Positions 5,689 through 8,626 of a stretch of 8,626 nt of DNA are shown here, one piece after another. Under the pieces are notes generated by a model, which ran no database searches, had not been told where the DNA came from, and was given only the letters and a program-made list of their open reading frames with translations. The stretch lies in the NCBI GenBank assembly GCA_029213105.1, contig JARGNS010000096.1:1-8626 (forward strand), given 5' to 3'. The position numbers and the translations under genes were made by a program. The DNA is from Planctomycetota bacterium (GTDB taxonomy: Bacteria > Planctomycetota > PLA2 > JAEUHO01). The first letter of the stretch is position 1, and each line of letters opens with the position of its first letter.

Positions 5689-7560
5689 CTAACGAGAGCG
5701 CGCCTTGCGATCCTGATCGAGCCGCATCAGGACGAAGTTGAGCGCCAGCCGGTGCACGGAGATCGTGCCCGCGATGTTGCCGGCCTCCTGGAAGTAGTGC
5801 CCCATCGTGTGCAGGACGCGACCGCGGCCGTAGTGGAACGTGGCCGCCACGGAGGGGCTGCGGTTGAACTGGTCGTGCAGCGCCGGGCACTCGATGAGCA
5901 TGGTCACCGCATCCTTGCGTCCGACGCTCATGTCGAACGACGCCTGCTCGAGCCACCACTTGCCCTTCACGCCGGGAAGGAACACGCCTTCGAGCAACGG
6001 GTGGTTGCGGGCAGAGGCGGTCGGCTGGATCTGCAAGACCATCTCGGGCAGATGCGCGCGGTTGCCGTTGGTCTTGATGTAGCCGGGGAACGCGAACGGA
6101 AGCACGTTGGCGACGCCCCAGTCCGTCGTGAACAGGTAGCCGCCCCCGCGGACGAACTTCTGCAGGTTCTTGCCGATCGTCGCCATGCGTCGACGGCCGA
6201 GGGACTCACCGCAGTTCCAGAAGATGATCTTGTGCTTGGAGAAGGTCTCGGGCTTGGGCGTCGTGAGTGCCCACGGTGCCTTCTTGACGTACTCCAGTCG
6301 AAGTGCGTCGAGCACGCGCTCGATGTGATCGAACGAGCCACCGACCACGAGGATGTCGTCGTCGTCGAGATCGTCGAGCGTCACGCCGCTGCCGTAGCGA
6401 CCGCGTCCGAGCTGGGCGCGCACGACCTTCGCCGCCGCCGCGTTGCTCGCACCGGCGGCGCCCTTGGTGAACGTCTTCTTGACGTTGGTCTTGGGCATCT
6501 TCGGCTTGCGCGGGCGCACCTGGCGGTTGGCCGCGCGCAGGCTCGGCATGATGCCGATCTGCGGCGGGTCGGGATCCTCGAGGACGTCTTCGTCGATGCG
6601 CAGCGGGCTGGGCTGCACCGGCTTCTCTTCCGCCGGCGGCGTCAACTCCTCGAACTCGAGTTCCGCGAGGTCGGGTAGATCCTCGGGCTCCTTCGGCAGG
6701 CCGTCCATCTCGAGCTCGGGCACCTCTTCGCCGAGCTCGTCGTCCTCCGCCATCATCGAGGCCTTGATGGCGCCCGGACCTTCGCGGAGCGGACGAACGT
6801 CGGTCGTGTGGATGAGCGAGAGGATGAAGAGGATGAGGAGATGGAACGCGATGGAGAACGCGTAGAAGGGGCTGCGCTTCAGGGTGGCGAGCAGCTCGGT
6901 CGGGAAGTCCGGCTCGGCGAACTTCACGGCCTTGAGGTTGGCGGCGCGCTCGGCCGGCGTGAGCGGCTTCGGCTTGTCCGCACGCGGGAGAGCCGCGCTG
7001 GCCTCCGCCGTGCGTCGGCGCTGGTCGCGCTTGCGCGTGCTGCGACGGCCCGGCTCGGCCGCGTGCTCGGGGCTCGCGGACGCGGCCGGCGGCGAGGCCG
7101 CCGGCTTGGACGCAGGCGTATTCGTCTTGGGTGCGTTGCTCGGGTGGAGGCTCGCCGGGGACTTCGGCACCGGCTCGGCCGGCGCACCGCTCGTGGTCGT
7201 GTCGGAGAGCTCGAACGTGCGCGTCGAGCCGGGGGCCGACCCCGCAGGGGGAGCGGCGTCCTCGTAGCCGCCGAAGATCGGTGTGCTGTCGGCCGCCGCG
7301 AGGGGGAGCAGGCCTACGAGGGCCACGCCGACGCCGGCCAACTCGATCTCGTCGCCCACGCGCAGGACGGCGCGCTTGTCGGTCCCGATCAGCTCGACCG
7401 CGACCTCGCTGTCCTGACGGACGAGGCGCAGGGCCCGCGGGGCCAGGTCCGGGTGGGCGAGGGTCACGTCCGCGGTGGGATCACTCCCCACGACCAACGC
7501 AGGGCTCGCGCTGCGGATGTCATGCGAACTCTGCCCGATCCTGAGGCGCAGGACGATCAC
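5689..7560 (-). CDS. FHA-like / transmembrane / ThuA-like (GATase-1 fold) protein
   Basis: A 623-residue protein in four parts. Residues 1-88 look like an FHA domain (LVVGSDPTADVTLAHPDLAP at 22-41, then RVGDEIEL at 67-74). Residues 90-225 are a Pro/Ala/Ser/Arg-rich linker. One membrane helix lies at 231-250 after Lys-Arg, which predicts FHA inside and the rest outside. An acidic Pro/Glu stretch (260-335) and a basic segment lead to a C-terminal domain at about 400-615. That domain resembles ThuA or class I glutamine amidotransferase-like folds: DILVVGG at 402-408, IIFWNCGES at 445-453, FVRGGGYLFTTDWG at 469-482, NHPLLEGV at 519-526 and GRGRVLHTMGHY at 578-589. The FHA phosphothreonine-binding Ser and His are absent (LAPRALRL replaces the usual SRRHA), so peptide binding is uncertain. 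GTG at 7560 has GGAG 7 nt upstream; the in-frame TTG at 7590 is less likely. Function unknown, perhaps envelope sensing or carbohydrate-related. Confidence 0.75.
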   Translation of the reverse strand: MIVLRLRIGQSSHDIRSASPALVVGSDPTADVTLAHPDLAPRALRLVRQDSEVAVELIGTDKRAVLRVGDEIELAGVGVALVGLLPLAAADSTPIFGGYEDAAPPAGSAPGSTRTFELSDTTTSGAPAEPVPKSPASLHPSNAPKTNTPASKPAASPPAASASPEHAAEPGRRSTRKRDQRRRTAEASAALPRADKPKPLTPAERAANLKAVKFAEPDFPTELLATLKRSPFYAFSIAFHLLILFILSLIHTTDVRPLREGPGAIKASMMAEDDELGEEVPELEMDGLPKEPEDLPDLAELEFEELTPPAEEKPVQPSPLRIDEDVLEDPDPPQIGIMPSLRAANRQVRPRKPKMPKTNVKKTFTKGAAGASNAAAAKVVRAQLGRGRYGSGVTLDDLDDDDILVVGGSFDHIERVLDALRLEYVKKAPWALTTPKPETFSKHKIIFWNCGESLGRRRMATIGKNLQKFVRGGGYLFTTDWGVANVLPFAFPGYIKTNGNRAHLPEMVLQIQPTASARNHPLLEGVFLPGVKGKWWLEQASFDMSVGRKDAVTMLIECPALHDQFNRSPSVAATFHYGRGRVLHTMGHYFQEAGNIAGTISVHRLALNFVLMRLDQDRKARSR

Positions 7561-7710
7561 GCGGGGTCTCCGGCGAGGGTGTGGGTCCAACCAGCACGCT
7601 CACGCGGCGCGCTCCACCCTTTGAACGTCGGCCAGCCTAGCAAGGGTGCGAACGGCCTTGAGATTCTCGTAGGAAGCGCGCTTTTCTGCGTCGGCCGCGA
7701 GCCTCGGGGG
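7561..7710. other. 150-bp gap between two minus-strand genes
   Basis: I see no convincing promoter or terminator here. The pairing is weak and no T tract follows, so the two genes may be co-transcribed despite the distance. Confidence 0.4.
7568..7571 (-). promoter_or_regulatory. Ribosome binding site deciding the FHA-like protein start
   Basis: GGAG on the minus strand lies 7 nt before GTG 7560. This start also opens directly into the first FHA strand (MIVLRLRIG), which the longer TTG start would precede with ten basic residues. Confidence 0.5.
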
Positions 7711-8616
7711 CTAGGCGTCCTGCGGCCGGACCAGCTCGGCGATGGCGCCGGCCAGGGGCAGGGCCCAGGCCGAGCCGTGGCTGGGCCAGACCTGGCCGAG
7801 GTACTGAAGGCCCAGTTGCCAGGGCTCCGGGCCGCTCTTGAGGACCGTCATCGTGCCGTGGTCGTAGAGCACCCAGGCCGGTCCGAGGACCAGGAGGAGG
7901 AGGCCGGGGGCCGCGACCCAGCGAACCCAGGCCGAGCCGAAGCCCGCCAGGGAGCAAAGCCCCAGCAGGAACATCAGCAGGCCCACGGTCTGGGGCACGG
8001 TCATGAGGACGATCCGGGCGTAGCCCTTGATCGGGGTGTTCGTGGTCGTGTCGTCTGCATCGACCTCGACCATGTACTCCTCCGGCGGGTTGAGGAGCAG
8101 ATCGATCTGCGCCGTGGCGGTGGAGTGGTAGCCACCGCGGAGGTTCTTGCGCCCGATGCGGGTCTCGTCCCACGGCAGGAAGAGATTCGCGGCCAGGACC
8201 AGGAACGCCACCAGCAGGGTCGCGCGCCGTGCCCGGCTCTCTCCGGACCAGAGCAGGCAGCCGCCGACGGCGGCGCTCGCCAGCGGCAAGATCCAGTACG
8301 GCAGGTGCTCCGGCGGGACCTGGAAGGCCACGAGGGCAAGACCGCAGCCAAAGAGGGCGATCGCGCCGCGGCTGCGGCCGGGCCGCATGAGCAGGACGAT
8401 CACGAAGCAGGCCAGCGCGCCGAGGAGGGTGGCGGCCTTGGCCGTGGCGACCTCCCACACGAAGTGCCCGTCGACGGTGAAGACCTGATGCGGCCACGCC
8501 AGGGCCTCGGAGCCCCAGGTCGGGTTGAACAGGCACAGCGTCAGGCCCGTCGTCATCACGAAGGCGAGCAGGTAGAAGGTCGTCGGGGAGGTGAGCCAGC
8601 CGAGCCAGCGGCTCAC
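7711..8616 (-). CDS. Polytopic membrane protein of unknown function, possibly 5'-partial
   Basis: 301 residues as read from GTG 8616, with seven or eight hydrophobic segments at about 12-32, 59-78, 84-99, 105-124, 131-149, 203-226, 230-252 and perhaps 283-295. Between the fifth and sixth lies a polar loop (about 150-200) with Asp/Glu and Thr runs, probably outside the membrane. I do not recognise a family and see no catalytic motif. The start is uncertain: GGGAGG is only 1 nt before the GTG, far closer than the 7-8 nt used elsewhere here, and the frame stays open to the window edge. The real start may therefore lie beyond 8626. It is followed after 150 bp by the FHA-like gene on the same strand, so a functional link is possible. 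Its high GC content and codon use match its neighbours. Confidence 0.65.
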   Translation of the reverse strand: MSRWLGWLTSPTTFYLLAFVMTTGLTLCLFNPTWGSEALAWPHQVFTVDGHFVWEVATAKAATLLGALACFVIVLLMRPGRSRGAIALFGCGLALVAFQVPPEHLPYWILPLASAAVGGCLLWSGESRARRATLLVAFLVLAANLFLPWDETRIGRKNLRGGYHSTATAQIDLLLNPPEEYMVEVDADDTTTNTPIKGYARIVLMTVPQTVGLLMFLLGLCSLAGFGSAWVRWVAAPGLLLLVLGPAWVLYDHGTMTVLKSGPEPWQLGLQYLGQVWPSHGSAWALPLAGAIAELVRPQDA

Positions 8617-8626
8617 GCCTCCCGAG

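Noticed and set aside
5752..6678. 308-codon plus-strand open frame inside the FHA/ThuA-like gene
   Set aside because: The minus strand has the recognisable ThuA-like strand pattern. This frame is His/Arg/Val-rich shadow sequence.
7637..8536. 299-codon minus-strand frame overlapping the membrane protein
   Set aside because: It is Pro/Arg/Gly-rich throughout, as a frame-shifted reading of GC-rich DNA should be. The alternative frame gives a coherent membrane topology.
1..8626. CRISPR array, tRNA, rRNA, insertion sequence, toxin-antitoxin pair or defence island
   Set aside because: I looked for regular repeats, cloverleaf sequence, transposase motifs and terminal repeats and saw none.

Overview
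This is a GC-rich bacterial window with compact gene spacing and consistent Shine-Dalgarno sites (AGGAG or GGAG, usually 7-8 nt before the start). GTG starts are common. The content suggests a free-living Gram-negative-type bacterium, and I lean tentatively towards Planctomycetota. The reasons are a DUF2203 protein, a large FHA/transmembrane/ThuA-like protein, a formylglycine-generating-enzyme-like (FGE-like) protein and a divergent membrane cyclophilin. This placement is inference; no rRNA or other marker gene is present. I see no tRNA, rRNA, insertion sequence, CRISPR array or phage gene.

Layout, left to right. (1) Positions 1-3251 are read on the minus strand. A DUF2203 gene (2838-3251) is followed by a terminator-like hairpin (2759-2793). 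Next come a small region with two competing hairpins and a possible 21-codon proline-rich leader (2648-2747), an acyl-CoA dehydrogenase (1343-2587), and, 15 bp after its stop codon, a membrane-anchored cyclophilin-like protein (1-1327) that runs off the left edge. The last two look like one operon. (2) Positions 3252-3787 form a 536-bp non-coding divergent region. It holds an AT-rich island with an 8-bp inverted repeat, several GC palindromes, and a candidate promoter overlapped by a 9-bp direct repeat. (3) On the plus strand, an FGE-sulfatase-fold protein without the FGE cysteines (3788-4783) is followed 7 nt later by a UbiA-family prenyltransferase (4791-5681), probably translationally coupled. 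(4) Converging on these with only 7 bp between stop codons is a minus-strand pair. It consists of a polytopic membrane protein of unknown function (7711-8616, perhaps starting beyond the right edge) and, downstream of it, a 623-residue FHA-like/transmembrane/ThuA-like protein (5689-7560).

How the genes may work together: acyl-CoA dehydrogenase and UbiA point to lipid or isoprenoid metabolism, but nothing ties the window into a single pathway. Three proteins keep a recognisable fold while apparently having lost the residues that define its classical activity. These are the cyclophilin, the FGE-like domain and the FHA-like domain. I did not find a clearly new multi-gene system; the most interesting items are these degenerate-fold proteins and the regulatory-looking non-coding stretches.
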